DNA of 64,000 bases from Ketogulonicigenium vulgare WSH-001 (GCF_000223375.1 NC_017384.1:1058097-1122096); one strand, 5' to 3'. Shown: positions 1 to 9,284, numbered from the stretch's first letter. A program made the numbers and translations. The notes: generated by a model not told the origin, from the sequence alone.

Positions 1-1
1 A

Positions 2-1588
2 CAATCGGTGATGCGCAAAGTGCGCGGCCAAGATATCGCCATGATCTTTCAAGAGCCGATGACATCGCTGAACCCGGTGATGACCATTGGCGATCAATTG
101 GTCGAGGCAATCCGCCTGCATCAGGACAAATCGGTGGCCGAGGCCCGCACCGAGGCCGCGCGCCTTTTGGATCTGGTGCGCATCCCCGGTGCGCGCGCGG
201 CGCTGGCCCGTTATCCGCACGAGTTTTCGGGCGGGATGCGGCAGCGGGCGATGATCTCGATCGCGCTGTCCTGCCGCCCTAGCCTGCTGATCGCGGACGA
301 GCCGACGACCGCGCTGGACGTGACCATTCAGGCGCAGATTCTGGGCCTGATGCGCGATCTGCAAAAGGAAATGGGCATGGGCATGATGTTCATCACCCAT
401 GACCTGGGCGTTGTGGCCGAGGTCGCCGACCGCGTCGTCGTGATGCGCCGCGGCGAGTTGGTCGAACAGGCCGGCATTGCCGAGTTGTTCGAGGCGCCAA
501 AGGCCGACTACACCCGCCGCCTGCTGTCCGCCGTTCCGCGTCTTGGCGCAACGCGCGGCACCGACCTGCCGCTGCGCTTTGACCTGATCGAGGAAAAGGC
601 CGACGCGCCAGTGGCCGAGGTCTCTGCGCCGCAGCACGAGGGCGCGCCGATCCTGTCCGCCCGCGAATTGGAGGTCCGCTTCCCGATCAAGGGGGGCCTG
701 ATGGGCCGCGTCCAGCGCGAGGTTCATGCGGTCGAAAAGGTCTCGTTCGATCTGTTCCCCGGCGAGACGCTGGCGCTGGTGGGCGAAAGCGGCTCGGGCA
801 AGACGACAACCGGTCGCTCGCTTTTGTCGCTGGCGCCGCGCACGGGCGGCCAGATCCTGTTCGATGGCCAGGCGATCCTGCCGGGCAATACCGCTGGCAT
901 GGCCCTGCTGCAGCGCCATATCCAGTTCATCTTTCAGGACCCCTATGCCTCGCTGAACCCGCGGATGCGGATCGGCAAGTCGATCACCGAACCGATGGAA
1001 ATCAACGGTTTGGCCAGTGGTGCCGAGGCCCGCAAACGCGCCGAGGCGCTGCTGGAACGCGTGGGCCTGCAAGCCGATATGTTCGACCGCTTTCCGCATC
1101 AATTCTCGGGCGGGCAGCGCCAGCGTATCTGTATCGCGCGGGCGCTTGCGGCCGAGCCAAAGATCATCATCGCGGATGAAAGCGTCTCGGCGCTGGATGT
1201 ATCGGTACAGGCGCAGGTGGTGAACCTGCTGCTGGATCTGCAAAAGGAAACCGGCATTGCCATGCTGTTCATCAGCCATGACATGGCGGTGGTCGAACGG
1301 GTCAGCCACCGTGTTGCGGTGCTTTATCTGGGGCAGATCGTCGAAATCGGCACCCGCCGTCAGGTGTTCGAGAACCCGCAGCACCCCTATACCCGCCGCC
1401 TGCTGTCGGCCGTGCCGATTGCCGAGCCGGGCAAGCGCAAGCCGTTCAATCTGGACATGTCCGAACCCAAAGGCGCGATCCTGCCGGTTGGGGAAACGGT
1501 TCCAATGGCACCGTTGGTCGATATCGGCGATGGCCACCGTGTCGCCCGCCATGCGATTGGCGATTTCAAACCCGAGGATGCCGCCTGA
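2..1588 (+). CDS. Peptide/glutathione-type ABC importer, fused double ATPase (5' end outside window)
   Basis: Two ABC ATPase domains in one chain energise uptake of a peptide-like solute at the inner membrane. The first domain is entered after its Walker A: the frame is open to the window edge and the first visible landmark is the Q-loop ([10 protein letters not shown]), followed by signature FSGGMRQR and Walker [13 protein letters not shown]. The second domain is complete: [30 protein letters not shown], then the oligopeptide-type C-terminal extension. The fused arrangement is that of GsiA/YejF-like proteins. The stop overlaps the next ATG (TGATG), so it is translationally coupled to the amidohydrolase. 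Permeases and binding protein presumably lie upstream, outside the window. Substrate unknown. Confidence 0.93.
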   Translation, partial: QSVMRKVRGQDIAMIFQEPMTSLNPVMTIGDQLVEAIRLHQDKSVAEARTEAARLLDLVRIPGARAALARYPHEFSGGMRQRAMISIALSCRPSLLIADEPTTALDVTIQAQILGLMRDLQKEMGMGMMFITHDLGVVAEVADRVVVMRRGELVEQAGIAELFEAPKADYTRRLLSAVPRLGATRGTDLPLRFDLIEEKADAPVAEVSAPQHEGAPILSARELEVRFPIKGGLMGRVQREVHAVEKVSFDLFPGETLALVGESGSGKTTTGRSLLSLAPRTGGQILFDGQAILPGNTAGMALLQRHIQFIFQDPYASLNPRMRIGKSITEPMEINGLASGAEARKRAEALLERVGLQADMFDRFPHQFSGGQRQRICIARALAAEPKIIIADESVSALDVSVQAQVVNLLLDLQKETGIAMLFISHDMAVVERVSHRVAVLYLGQIVEIGTRRQVFENPQHPYTRRLLSAVPIAEPGKRKPFNLDMSEPKGAILPVGETVPMAPLVDIGDGHRVARHAIGDFKPEDAA

Positions 1589-3069
1589 TGTATGATATCA
1601 CCCTGCACGGCGGTCGCGTGATCGACCCTGAAACCGGCTTTGACGGCATCGCCGATGTCGGGATCACGGGCGATCGGATCGCCGCCATCGCCCCCGGCCT
1701 GCCGCCGGGGCGCGAGGCGGTGGACGCCAGTGGCTGTATCGTCGCCCCGGGCTTTATCGACATTCACGCCCATGGCCAGTCCCTCGCCGCAGACCGGATG
1801 CAGGCCTTTGATGGGGTGACAACTTCGCTGGAACTCGAGGTCGGCGTGCTGCCCGTGGCGCGTTGGTACGATGAACAGGCGCAGCGTCCCCGTGCGCTGA
1901 ACTATGGCGCAGGCGCGGCATGGCTGCTGGCGCGTCAGGTCGTGCTGTCGGGCGCGACGCTGGAAGGCCCCAATATCATGGGCCGCAACCTGCCCAATGA
2001 CCGCTGGCAACAAAGCACCGCCGAGGGGGATGAGGTCACCGCCATCGTTGACATGGTAGAGGCCGGTATCCATGAGGGCGCGCTGGGGATCGGCGTGCCA
2101 AACGGCTATGCCCCCGGCAGCGGCGTCAAGGAAATGGTCGCCCTGTGCGAAATGGCAGGCGCGCATGGCGCGCCGACCTTTACCCATGTCGCCTTTACCG
2201 CCGTCCACGACCCCCGCAGCGCGATCGAGGCCTATATCCGCATCATCGGCTATGCCGCCGCGACCGGCGCGCATATGCATATCTGCCACCTGAATTCGTC
2301 ATCGGGCACAGATATCTTGCAAGCGGTCGAGATATTGAAGCGCGCCCAAGCGGCGGGCCTGCCCATCACGACCGAGGCCTATCCTTACGGGATTTCCTCG
2401 ACCACCATCACCGCTGCATTCCTGACTGATCCGCAATATATGCGCCGTAATCCAAAAGGTTACAGCTCGATCATGAACCTGGAAGGCAAGCGTTTCGGCA
2501 CGCAAGAGGCGCTGATCGCAGAGCGGCAACGCGACCCGCGCCAGTTCATCCTGACCGAATATCTGGATGTGGACGAGAACCCCGACCATTCCGCGATGAT
2601 GGATGCTTCGGTGCTGTATCCGGGCGGGTTGATCGCCTCGGATGCGATGCCATGGATTGCGCCCGATGGCACATTCTATGACGGCGACGCTTGGCCTTTG
2701 CCGCGCGATCTGTCGGCGCATCCGCGCTCGTCCGGCACGTTCACGCGTTTCTTGCGCATCTGGGCGCGCGAGCGCGGCGCCGTCGATTGGCCCGAGGCGA
2801 TTGCGAAATGCGCGCTATATCCCGCGCAACTGCTGGAAAAGATGACACCGGATGGCCATCTGAAAGGCCGTTTGCAGGTTGGAAAATGCGCCGATATCGT
2901 GGTCTTTGATCCCGCGACCATCACGGATGGTGCGACATTCACCGATATGACGCGGCCCGCGTCAGGCGTGAAAACGCTGCTGGTGAACGGCGTGTCGCTG
3001 ATCCGCGATGGTGCGCTGGACGTGGATGCGGCGCCCGGCCGCCCCGTGCGCGGCAAGGTCAGCGCGTAA
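1588..3069 (+). CDS. D-aminoacylase-like amidohydrolase (N-acyl-D-amino acid deacylase family)
   Basis: Predicted metal-dependent hydrolase of 493 residues with a TIM-barrel amidohydrolase fold. The N-terminal beta-domain starts [17 protein letters not shown]; the metal motif HxH lies in GFIDIHAHG, a later metal histidine in HICHLN and the catalytic Asp region in IASDAMPW. The segment HPRSSGTFTRFLR matches the conserved HPR-GTF block of D-aminoacylases. No signal peptide, so cytoplasmic. It is fused by overlapping stop/start codons to the ABC ATPase before it and the CobW GTPase after it, suggesting imported acyl-amino acids or peptides are hydrolysed here. Exact substrate cannot be read from sequence; dihydroorotase- or hydantoinase-like activity is the alternative. 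Confidence 0.85.
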   Translation: MYDITLHGGRVIDPETGFDGIADVGITGDRIAAIAPGLPPGREAVDASGCIVAPGFIDIHAHGQSLAADRMQAFDGVTTSLELEVGVLPVARWYDEQAQRPRALNYGAGAAWLLARQVVLSGATLEGPNIMGRNLPNDRWQQSTAEGDEVTAIVDMVEAGIHEGALGIGVPNGYAPGSGVKEMVALCEMAGAHGAPTFTHVAFTAVHDPRSAIEAYIRIIGYAAATGAHMHICHLNSSSGTDILQAVEILKRAQAAGLPITTEAYPYGISSTTITAAFLTDPQYMRRNPKGYSSIMNLEGKRFGTQEALIAERQRDPRQFILTEYLDVDENPDHSAMMDASVLYPGGLIASDAMPWIAPDGTFYDGDAWPLPRDLSAHPRSSGTFTRFLRIWARERGAVDWPEAIAKCALYPAQLLEKMTPDGHLKGRLQVGKCADIVVFDPATITDGATFTDMTRPASGVKTLLVNGVSLIRDGALDVDAAPGRPVRGKVSA

Positions 3070-3974
3070 TGGCCCCCACCCCCGTTATCGTCGTCACAGG
3101 ATTTCTGGGGGCGGGCAAAACCACGCTGATCAACAGCCTGCTGCGCGGCGATCACGGCTTGCGCATCGCGGCGATCGTCAATGATTTCGGCGCGATCAAT
3201 ATTGACGCCGAAATCCTCGGCGATGCGGCGGACGAGGTGCTGGGCCTGAAAAACGGCTGTATCTGCTGTGCGTTGCAGGGTGATTTCCTGCGCGGGCTGC
3301 GTCTGATGCTGGCCCAAGACCCCGCACCCGATCTGATCATCGTCGAGGCCAGCGGCGTGGCCGAGCCGCAGGGCATTGTCGAGGTCGTGCAGGACCCGAT
3401 GCTTTGGGGGGCGGTCTCGCTCGATCTGGTGCTGGGGGTGGTTGACGGCGCTGCGCCCGCGCAGATGCACGATCCGCTGTGGCAGGCGCAGGTGGCGCAA
3501 TCCGATCTGCTGGTGGTGACCAAGGCCGATCTGGCCGTGGATGACATGCGCGAAAAGCTCGCGCTGATGGCGCGCCTGCCGGTCCTGGATGCACGCGACC
3601 CGCTGCCGTTCGACTTGCTGCTGGCGCAACCGCGCCGGGCAAAGGTGCCGCAACCCAAATCCGACCACGGCGCACGATTCACCGCCTTGGAATGGGCGGC
3701 CGAGCATCCGATTGATCGCGCCGCTTTCATGGAAATCCTGACCCGCACCGCACCGCAATTGCTGCGCGCCAAGGGCATCTTGCACTTTACCGACCGCCCC
3801 GACCGCGCGCTGTTGCTGCAACTGGCAGGGCCGCGCGCCAGCCTGACCCCGTTCAGCGCGCCCACCGCGGGTTGCCAGTTGGTGATGATCGGAGATGCGG
3901 ACAGCTTTGATCGCGAAGCGGCAAAGGCGACACTTGATCGCGCGCTGCGTGGCACTTATAGTAAGTTGATCTGA
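3069..3974 (+). CDS. CobW/COG0523-family G3E GTPase (putative metal chaperone)
   Basis: P-loop GTPase of 301 residues. The Walker A is GFLGAGKTT at about residues 11-19, the family metal-binding CxCC motif appears as GCICC near residue 64, and TKAD near residue 150 stands in for the NKxD base-recognition motif. A CobW C-terminal domain follows. COG0523 proteins deliver zinc, cobalt or other metals to client enzymes using GTP. The start overlaps the stop of the amidohydrolase (TAATG), so the likely client is that metalloenzyme. This client assignment is inference from operon structure. Confidence 0.88.
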   Translation: MAPTPVIVVTGFLGAGKTTLINSLLRGDHGLRIAAIVNDFGAINIDAEILGDAADEVLGLKNGCICCALQGDFLRGLRLMLAQDPAPDLIIVEASGVAEPQGIVEVVQDPMLWGAVSLDLVLGVVDGAAPAQMHDPLWQAQVAQSDLLVVTKADLAVDDMREKLALMARLPVLDARDPLPFDLLLAQPRRAKVPQPKSDHGARFTALEWAAEHPIDRAAFMEILTRTAPQLLRAKGILHFTDRPDRALLLQLAGPRASLTPFSAPTAGCQLVMIGDADSFDREAAKATLDRALRGTYSKLI

Positions 3975-3991
3975 CAGGAGTATCGCAAAAC

Positions 3992-4096
3992 ATGGATTTC
4001 ACCCTCGCATATCTGAACCCTTTGGCTTCGCTGCGAGACGAGTTGACCCATGTTTGCATCCATCACCCTTTCCCATCTGTCCTTTGCCAAGCCTGA
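3992..4096 (+). CDS. Possible 34-residue leader peptide overlapping the ABC-F start
   Basis: A short frame starting ATG at 3992, preceded by an excellent ribosome-binding site (ACAGGAG at 3975-3981), encodes a 34-residue peptide beginning MDFTLAYLNP and ending at TGA 4094-4096. It runs in a different frame over the ABC-F start at 4050, whose own Shine-Dalgarno sequence is weak. Such leaders often control ABC-F antibiotic-protection genes by attenuation or translational coupling. No similarity to a known peptide was recognised, so expression is unproven. Confidence 0.35.
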   Translation: MDFTLAYLNPLASLRDELTHVCIHHPFPSVLCQA

Positions 4097-5651
4097 CGGC
4101 CAAGCGCTTTTCGACAATCTGAACCTGCAATTCGGCGCGCATCGCACCGGACTTGTCGGGCGCAATGGCACCGGCAAGACGACGCTGCTGCGCCTGATCG
4201 CGGGCGAGGTTGCACCCAAATCCGGACAGATCCAACGCCCGCGCACCATTGGCTATCTGCGCCAAGAAGTCGCTGAGACCCCCGGTCAAACCATCGCGGA
4301 CCTCTTTGGCGCGCGCGATATGCTGGCACGGCTGGATCGTGCGGCAGCGGGCCTTGCGACGCTTGAGGATCTGACCGAGATTGATTGGACGCAAGAGGAT
4401 CGGCTGGCGGATGCGCTGGCGCAAGCGGGTCTGGATTGCGCGCCAATGACGCCTCTGGCTGCGCTTTCAGGCGGGCAGCGCACCCGCGCGGCGCTGGCGG
4501 CACAGATCTTTGCCGCGCCCGATATGCTGCTGCTGGATGAGCCGACCAACAACCTCGATACCGATGGTCGTGCGGCGGTCGTGCAGATGCTGCGCCACTG
4601 GTCCGGCGGCGCGATCGTGGTCAGCCATGACCGGCTGCTGCTGGAGGAAATGGACGCGATTGTCGAACTCTCCAGCCTCGGCGCGACCACATTTGGCGGC
4701 AATTACAGCGCTTACCGCGCGATGAAGGACCATGCCCTCGCCGCCGCCGCGCGCGGCCTTGCCCATGCCGAAAAGGCCCAGGACGAAGCCGCCCAACGCG
4801 CCCAGCAAGCGGCCGAGCGGAAGGCCCGCAAGGATAGCGCGGGTCGCGCGGCGCGCGGCAAGGGTGATGCGCCAAAGATCATGCTGGACGCCGCCAAAGG
4901 CCGTTCTGAGGCCTCGGGCGGTGCGGGTGCCCGTCTGCGCGAGGCCCGCGCCGCCGCTGCAGATGAGGCATTAACTGCAGCGCGCAGCGTGATCGAAGTG
5001 CTGCAACCCATCGCGATGGACATCCCGCGCACCGGTCTTGCCGCGGGTAAAGTGGTGTTGCGTCTGGCGGATGTGACCGGCGGCTATGGCGCCGCCCCGA
5101 TCATTCGCAGCTTTTCCCTGACCTTGACCGGCCCGCAACGTATCGCGATTACAGGACCAAATGGCAGCGGCAAGACGACATTACTAAAACTGATCACCGG
5201 GGCAATCGCGCCGCAATCGGGTCAAATCGAGCGGATGGTGCCCTTTGCTTACCTCGATCAGCACGCCTATGCCTTGCAGCCCGACCAGACCCTTGCTGAA
5301 AATTTCGCCCGGCTGAACCCGGCGGTCGATGCCGAGGGGCGTCACAGCGCCCTCGCCCGGTTCGGCTTTCGCGGAAGCGCGTCCCAGCGCCGCGCACGTG
5401 ATCTCAGCGGCGGAGAGCGTCTGCGCGCCGCGCTCGCCTGCGCCATGGGCGGCCGTCCGGTGCCTCAATTGCTGATCTTGGATGAGCCGACCAATCACCT
5501 CGATCTGGACGGTATCGCGGCGCTGGAACAGGCCTTGGCGGATTATGACGGCGCGATCATTGCAACCAGCCACGATCCGTCCTTTTTGGCGGCGCTGCGG
5601 GCAGATGATCAGATCGCGATCAATTCCCTGCCGCAGGAAAAGCCAGCGTGA
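4050..5651 (+). CDS. ABC-F family ATPase (ribosome-associated, Uup/YheS-like)
   Basis: A soluble 533-residue protein with two ABC cassettes and no membrane segment, the layout of ABC-F translation factors. Domain 1: GRNGTGKTT near 37-45, LSGGQRTR near 138, LLLDEPTNNLD near 160. Domain 2: GPNGSGKTT near 368, LSGGERLR near 451, LILDEPTNHLD near 473. The linker between cassettes (about residues 220-320) is rich in Ala, Arg, Lys and Glu, as expected for the P-site tRNA-interacting helices. Family members act at the ribosomal E site, resolving stalls or protecting against antibiotics. Start 4050 lacks a strong ribosome-binding site and may depend on the upstream leader frame. Confidence 0.9.
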   Translation: MFASITLSHLSFAKPDGQALFDNLNLQFGAHRTGLVGRNGTGKTTLLRLIAGEVAPKSGQIQRPRTIGYLRQEVAETPGQTIADLFGARDMLARLDRAAAGLATLEDLTEIDWTQEDRLADALAQAGLDCAPMTPLAALSGGQRTRAALAAQIFAAPDMLLLDEPTNNLDTDGRAAVVQMLRHWSGGAIVVSHDRLLLEEMDAIVELSSLGATTFGGNYSAYRAMKDHALAAAARGLAHAEKAQDEAAQRAQQAAERKARKDSAGRAARGKGDAPKIMLDAAKGRSEASGGAGARLREARAAAADEALTAARSVIEVLQPIAMDIPRTGLAAGKVVLRLADVTGGYGAAPIIRSFSLTLTGPQRIAITGPNGSGKTTLLKLITGAIAPQSGQIERMVPFAYLDQHAYALQPDQTLAENFARLNPAVDAEGRHSALARFGFRGSASQRRARDLSGGERLRAALACAMGGRPVPQLLILDEPTNHLDLDGIAALEQALADYDGAIIATSHDPSFLAALRADDQIAINSLPQEKPA

Positions 5652-5913
5652 TTTCAGCGGTTTGCGCTTGTTTGTCATAGATGCAGACATAGCGGTCTAG
5701 CCCTGCATCGGTCTGCTGATAGACAATCGCCGCGCCATATTTTTCCGAACCAAAGGGGTTCACCTCGACCAGGATCTGGCCATCCTCGGGCGCAAGCGCC
5801 GCGCAAGCCGTTTGGACATCGGCGCGGAACTGGTCCCACGCCTCCTCGGTCGCGGCGCTGGCGGCAAAGGGGATCAGGGCGCAAAGCGCGAGCGTAGAGA
5901 TCAGACGGGTCAT
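5620..5913 (-). CDS. Small secreted protein of unknown function
   Basis: A 97-residue protein with a clear Sec signal peptide (MTRLISTLALCALIPFAASA, cleavage after AxA near residue 20). The mature part of about 77 residues has two cysteines that could form a disulfide in the periplasm (TACAAL and RYVCIY). No family was recognised. It is convergent with the ABC-F gene and overlaps its 3' end by 32 bases. Confidence 0.7.
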   Translation of the reverse strand: MTRLISTLALCALIPFAASAATEEAWDQFRADVQTACAALAPEDGQILVEVNPFGSEKYGAAIVYQQTDAGLDRYVCIYDKQAQTAEITLAFPAAGN

Positions 5914-5967
5914 ATGTATCTCCGCAGTAAACCTGCACCGATCAGGCGCGGATTGCGCGGCAATAGC

Positions 5968-5993
5968 AAGGGGCGGCGCGAAGGCCGCCCCTT
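5968..5993. terminator. Strong hairpin terminator
   Basis: A perfect 10-bp stem (AAGGGGCGGC / GCCGCCCCTT) with a 6-base loop is followed on the plus strand by a T run. It lies just past the 3' end of the minus-strand amidohydrolase gene and can serve that strand also. Confidence 0.7.
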
Positions 5994-6012
5994 TTTCGGC
6001 TGCGACCAGCCG

Positions 6013-7530
6013 TTAGTCGAACAGCGGCACCTCTACGCCCGCTGCCTCGAACAGGTAATCGCGCGAAGCGATGATCTGATCGCGCAGCGCCGCGATATCC
6101 TGACCGATCAATGCGCCTTGCCATTTCTTGATCTGGCCGGCGACCAGCACGGTTTCCACGTTCGAACGCTCCATCAGCGTCACGACGGCGCCGGGGGCGT
6201 TGTTCAGCGGTGCGACGTTCAAGGCGGTGGCGTCCAGCAGGATGATATCCGCCTCTTTGCCGGGGGTCAGCGAGCCGGTTTTGTGATCCAGACGCAGGCC
6301 TTTCGCGCCATTGATCGTCGCAAATTCCAGCACTTCGCGCACCGACAGCAGGGCCGGAGCATTTTCAGGGCCGTTTTCCAGCGCCGCTTGGTTCGCCAGC
6401 GCCCGCTGCCATGTGATCGCGCTGCGCATTTGGGTAAAGAAATCGGCGGTCATCGTGCATTCCACATCGACCGACAGCGAGGGTGCCATCCCCATATCAA
6501 TCGCCTTTTGAATGGGCGGCTGGCCGTGGCGCATCTGCATTTCAATCGGCACCGACAGCGAGATATGCGCCCCCACATCGCGCGCCCGCTCCCATGCCGC
6601 ATCCGACATGCCGGTCATATGGATGAACAAATGTTTATCGGTGTAATGCGGGATCAGGTTGTCCATCACCTCGCGCATCCCAAGGCTGCCCACGACATGC
6701 AGGCCGACCATCAGATCCAGCTCTTTGCCCATGTTCCACAGATCAAGCGGATTGACGTTCGGCAAATAGGCCTCGCCGCCCATCAGCATGGTCAACAGTT
6801 GGTCGTCCGAGCCGAAATATTCGTTGCGAATACGGCGGGCGTCCTGCGGATATTGCAGATCATCGCCGTAGCCCTCGAAATAGCCGAACACGCCGCGGCG
6901 GCCAACCGCGCGCATCCCCTCGATCACCGCGTTGGAATGTTCGGGCGAGTGGTGAATTTGCGAGACGTCAAGAACGGTTGTGACACCCGCATCAAGCTGG
7001 CTGAGGCCGCCGAACAACTGCGCGATATAGACATCTTGCGGACGGTAAACCATCGAGAATTTGCCAAGGATGTCATCAAGATAGTTCGGCTCGCCCTCGC
7101 GCGTGGGGTCGGCGAACATGATGCCGTTGGGCAGATAGGAACGCAGGCTAGTTTCAAACTGGTGGTGGTGCGTGTCAATGAATCCGGGCATGACCACACG
7201 GCCCGCAGCCTCGATCACGGTGGCATCAGGCGCGTCGATCTGGGGCGCGACTTGCAAGATCTTGCTGCCCTCGATCAGCACGTCACCGATGAAATCGCCG
7301 ACTGACGCGTCCTGGCTGAGGATATAGCCGCCCTTGATCAGTGTCTTGCGGCCCGCCTCGCCCACGCCAACAGGCAGGGCCTGCGCCTTTGCGGCACGCG
7401 TCATAAAGGCCGGCAGGAACGCCGCGCCCGCCGCTGACGCCATTGCGCCACGCAAAAAGCTACGGCGCGAGGGGGTCATTTTGCGGGTCTGCGGATGCAG
7501 GTTCAACCCGCCTTTGCAAAGCTCACACAT
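6013..7530 (-). CDS. Tat-exported amidohydrolase (cytosine deaminase/chlorohydrolase-like)
   Basis: A 505-residue amidohydrolase-superfamily enzyme. A twin-arginine signal (SRRSFLRG, residues 21-28, then a hydrophobic stretch ending in AKA) follows an unusual extension starting MCELC with a CxxC pair, so export of a folded metalloenzyme is predicted. The metal motif is GFIDTHHHQ near residue 120; later blocks include HVVGSLG, HMTGM and VDVECTM, as in the TrzN/AtzB/guanine-deaminase group. Start 7530 is supported by AAGGAG seven bases upstream; the internal Met18 would give a conventional Tat leader. It is divergent from an HxlR regulator. Substrate unknown. Confidence 0.85.
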   Translation of the reverse strand: MCELCKGGLNLHPQTRKMTPSRRSFLRGAMASAAGAAFLPAFMTRAAKAQALPVGVGEAGRKTLIKGGYILSQDASVGDFIGDVLIEGSKILQVAPQIDAPDATVIEAAGRVVMPGFIDTHHHQFETSLRSYLPNGIMFADPTREGEPNYLDDILGKFSMVYRPQDVYIAQLFGGLSQLDAGVTTVLDVSQIHHSPEHSNAVIEGMRAVGRRGVFGYFEGYGDDLQYPQDARRIRNEYFGSDDQLLTMLMGGEAYLPNVNPLDLWNMGKELDLMVGLHVVGSLGMREVMDNLIPHYTDKHLFIHMTGMSDAAWERARDVGAHISLSVPIEMQMRHGQPPIQKAIDMGMAPSLSVDVECTMTADFFTQMRSAITWQRALANQAALENGPENAPALLSVREVLEFATINGAKGLRLDHKTGSLTPGKEADIILLDATALNVAPLNNAPGAVVTLMERSNVETVLVAGQIKKWQGALIGQDIAALRDQIIASRDYLFEAAGVEVPLFD

Positions 7531-7544
7531 TCAGTTATCTCCTT

Positions 7545-7559
7545 AACGAACTTTTCGTT
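7545..7559. promoter_or_regulatory. Perfect palindrome between divergent amidohydrolase and HxlR genes
   Basis: AACGAA-CTT-TTCGTT is a perfect 6-bp inverted repeat with a 3-bp spacer in the 76-bp divergent intergenic space. HxlR-type regulators bind such short dyads next to their own gene, so this is the probable operator for both genes. Confidence 0.55.
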
Positions 7560-7606
7560 CCTTGGTTACATAAAGGATGCGAAAAACACCTCAAGGAGGC
7601 ACATTT

Positions 7607-7984
7607 ATGAAGCTAGGGAACATGTCTGTGCCCGGTGATTGCGAACGGATTTCCCCGATTCTGGGCATCGTTGGCAATAAATGGACGGTTTTGGTGGTGC
7701 TGGTGCTATCCGCCGGCCCGCTGCGCTATAACCAGATGCGGCGCGAGATTGAGTCGATCTCGCAGCGGATGCTGACGGTGACGTTGCGCGGGCTGGAACG
7801 CGACGGCATGGTCTGGCGCCGCGTCACGGGCGATCGCAACCTGCCGCAGGTGGAATATGGGCTGACGCCGCTGGGGCACTCACTGGTGCAGCCGCTTTAC
7901 ACATTGTGTCACTGGTCGGCGCATCATGTGGATGAGATCGAGGCAAGCCGCCGCAAGTTTGCCGCACAAGATGCCGACGCCTGA
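7607..7984 (+). CDS. HxlR-family transcriptional regulator
   Basis: A 125-residue winged-helix regulator. The family core is visible: an N-terminal Cys (GDCERISPI), GNKWTVLVVLVL, GPLRYNQMRREI, SQRMLTVTLRGLERDGMV and a wing VEYGLTPLG. Start 7607 is chosen because AAGGAGG sits seven bases upstream; an upstream in-frame ATG at 7577 has no comparable site. HxlR proteins sense electrophiles or oxidants, often through the N-terminal cysteine. Divergent position and a shared palindrome suggest it controls the neighbouring Tat amidohydrolase. Confidence 0.88.
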   Translation: MKLGNMSVPGDCERISPILGIVGNKWTVLVVLVLSAGPLRYNQMRREIESISQRMLTVTLRGLERDGMVWRRVTGDRNLPQVEYGLTPLGHSLVQPLYTLCHWSAHHVDEIEASRRKFAAQDADA

Positions 7985-8135
7985 GCCTGCCACATTGGTA
8001 TCGGGGTCAATCCATCGCAGGATTTGTGGCTTTTTCGCCGCGCTGCAAGCAAATCGTGCCTTTTAATTCCTAAGAGAGTACAGCACAGCGATCAGCGCAG
8101 TCATAGTTGCGCATCTTAAAAACCGGACGATCAAA

Positions 8136-9284
8136 GTGCTGGATTTCGCCACCCTTTATGCAATCATACTACTGAATTCACTTAGTTTTATTTTTGTGTG
8201 GGCGATTTTTGTCACCTCTTACCCGACAATGGTCGCCGCGCGATACTGGCTGCTTGCCTTAACACTTACCGGCGCAAGCGGTCTGGCGCTGATGGCAAGC
8301 GATGCCTTTGCGCCGCTGGGCACACTCGCCTTGACCATGGTCTGCGCCGGGTTTTGCATGATGTGGCTGGGGATGCGCGTGTTTTTGGGGCTGCCGCCGC
8401 GCTGGACACAGGCCGCAGGAATTGTCGTGACGACGCTCTTGTTCCTGATTGTTTTTTCCGGACAGCAACGCGCGGTGAACGTGATCTCGGCGATCTCGCA
8501 GGTGATGCCGGTTTCAGCCGCCATCATGACAATCTCCAAATCGGGCCAACGGACCAGCGGGGCGCTGACCAGCAATGGCGCCGGCTATCTGATCCTTGCA
8601 GGTCAGGGCAGCGAGGCGCTCTCAAACCTGCTGCGACTGACAGGCCATCTTGAGGATGCGGCCTATTATACGGCCGCACCGCTGTTCCTTGTCGCGACTA
8701 TCATTGGGGGCACGATCTGGAATCTTGGCTTTGTGCTGATGGTGACGGATCGTTTCCGCAGCGATCTAGACGCGATCGCCAAAACGGATGAGCTGACAGG
8801 CCTGCTTAATCGCCGCGCCCTGCGCGAGATTATGGCTGCATTCGACGCCAGCCCGCGCGCGCATCAGAAAATGGCGATCATGATGGCCGATTTGGATAAG
8901 TTCAAAGCGATCAACGATACCTATAGCCATGCCGCCGGAGACGCCGCCCTGGCCCATATCAGCGCGGTTATCCGTAAAGTTTTGCGGCGCGAGGATATTA
9001 TCGCCCGCTTTGGCGGTGACGAATTCTGCATCCTGCTGCCCGGCCGATCACGCGACGAGGCCCGGGCCGTCGCGGATAGGATTGCGCAAGCTGTTGCGCA
9101 AAACCCGTTGATCTGGAATGAAAATGTGATCTATCTGCGCATGACTTTCGGCTTTAGCGCCTGGGATATGCAGACTGCCAAAACGCTTACAGACATGATC
9201 GCCGAGGCTGACGCTGCGCTGTTGCAAATGAAACGCGGTGCGGCAAGGCCCCCCATCGCGGCGACCCCGCAGCGCCCTGACTGA
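8136..9284 (+). CDS. Membrane-anchored diguanylate cyclase (GGDEF)
   Basis: A 382-residue protein with about six hydrophobic segments in the first 210 residues and a C-terminal GGDEF domain. The catalytic motif RFGGDEF near residue 292 is intact. The inhibitory I-site RxxD (RRED) lies exactly five residues upstream, so it should be an active, product-inhibited c-di-GMP synthase. The substrate-binding block DLDKFKAINDTYSH is also intact. No EAL domain. The start is GTG 8136 with a weak ribosome-binding site. The membrane sensor part is not a recognised domain, and the gene stands alone. Confidence 0.9.
   Translation: MLDFATLYAIILLNSLSFIFVWAIFVTSYPTMVAARYWLLALTLTGASGLALMASDAFAPLGTLALTMVCAGFCMMWLGMRVFLGLPPRWTQAAGIVVTTLLFLIVFSGQQRAVNVISAISQVMPVSAAIMTISKSGQRTSGALTSNGAGYLILAGQGSEALSNLLRLTGHLEDAAYYTAAPLFLVATIIGGTIWNLGFVLMVTDRFRSDLDAIAKTDELTGLLNRRALREIMAAFDASPRAHQKMAIMMADLDKFKAINDTYSHAAGDAALAHISAVIRKVLRREDIIARFGGDEFCILLPGRSRDEARAVADRIAQAVAQNPLIWNENVIYLRMTFGFSAWDMQTAKTLTDMIAEADAALLQMKRGAARPPIAATPQRPD

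Noticed and set aside
5812..7305. 497-codon plus-strand frame opposite the Tat amidohydrolase
   Set aside because: Low-complexity His/Arg/Gln composition typical of antisense frames in GC-rich DNA.
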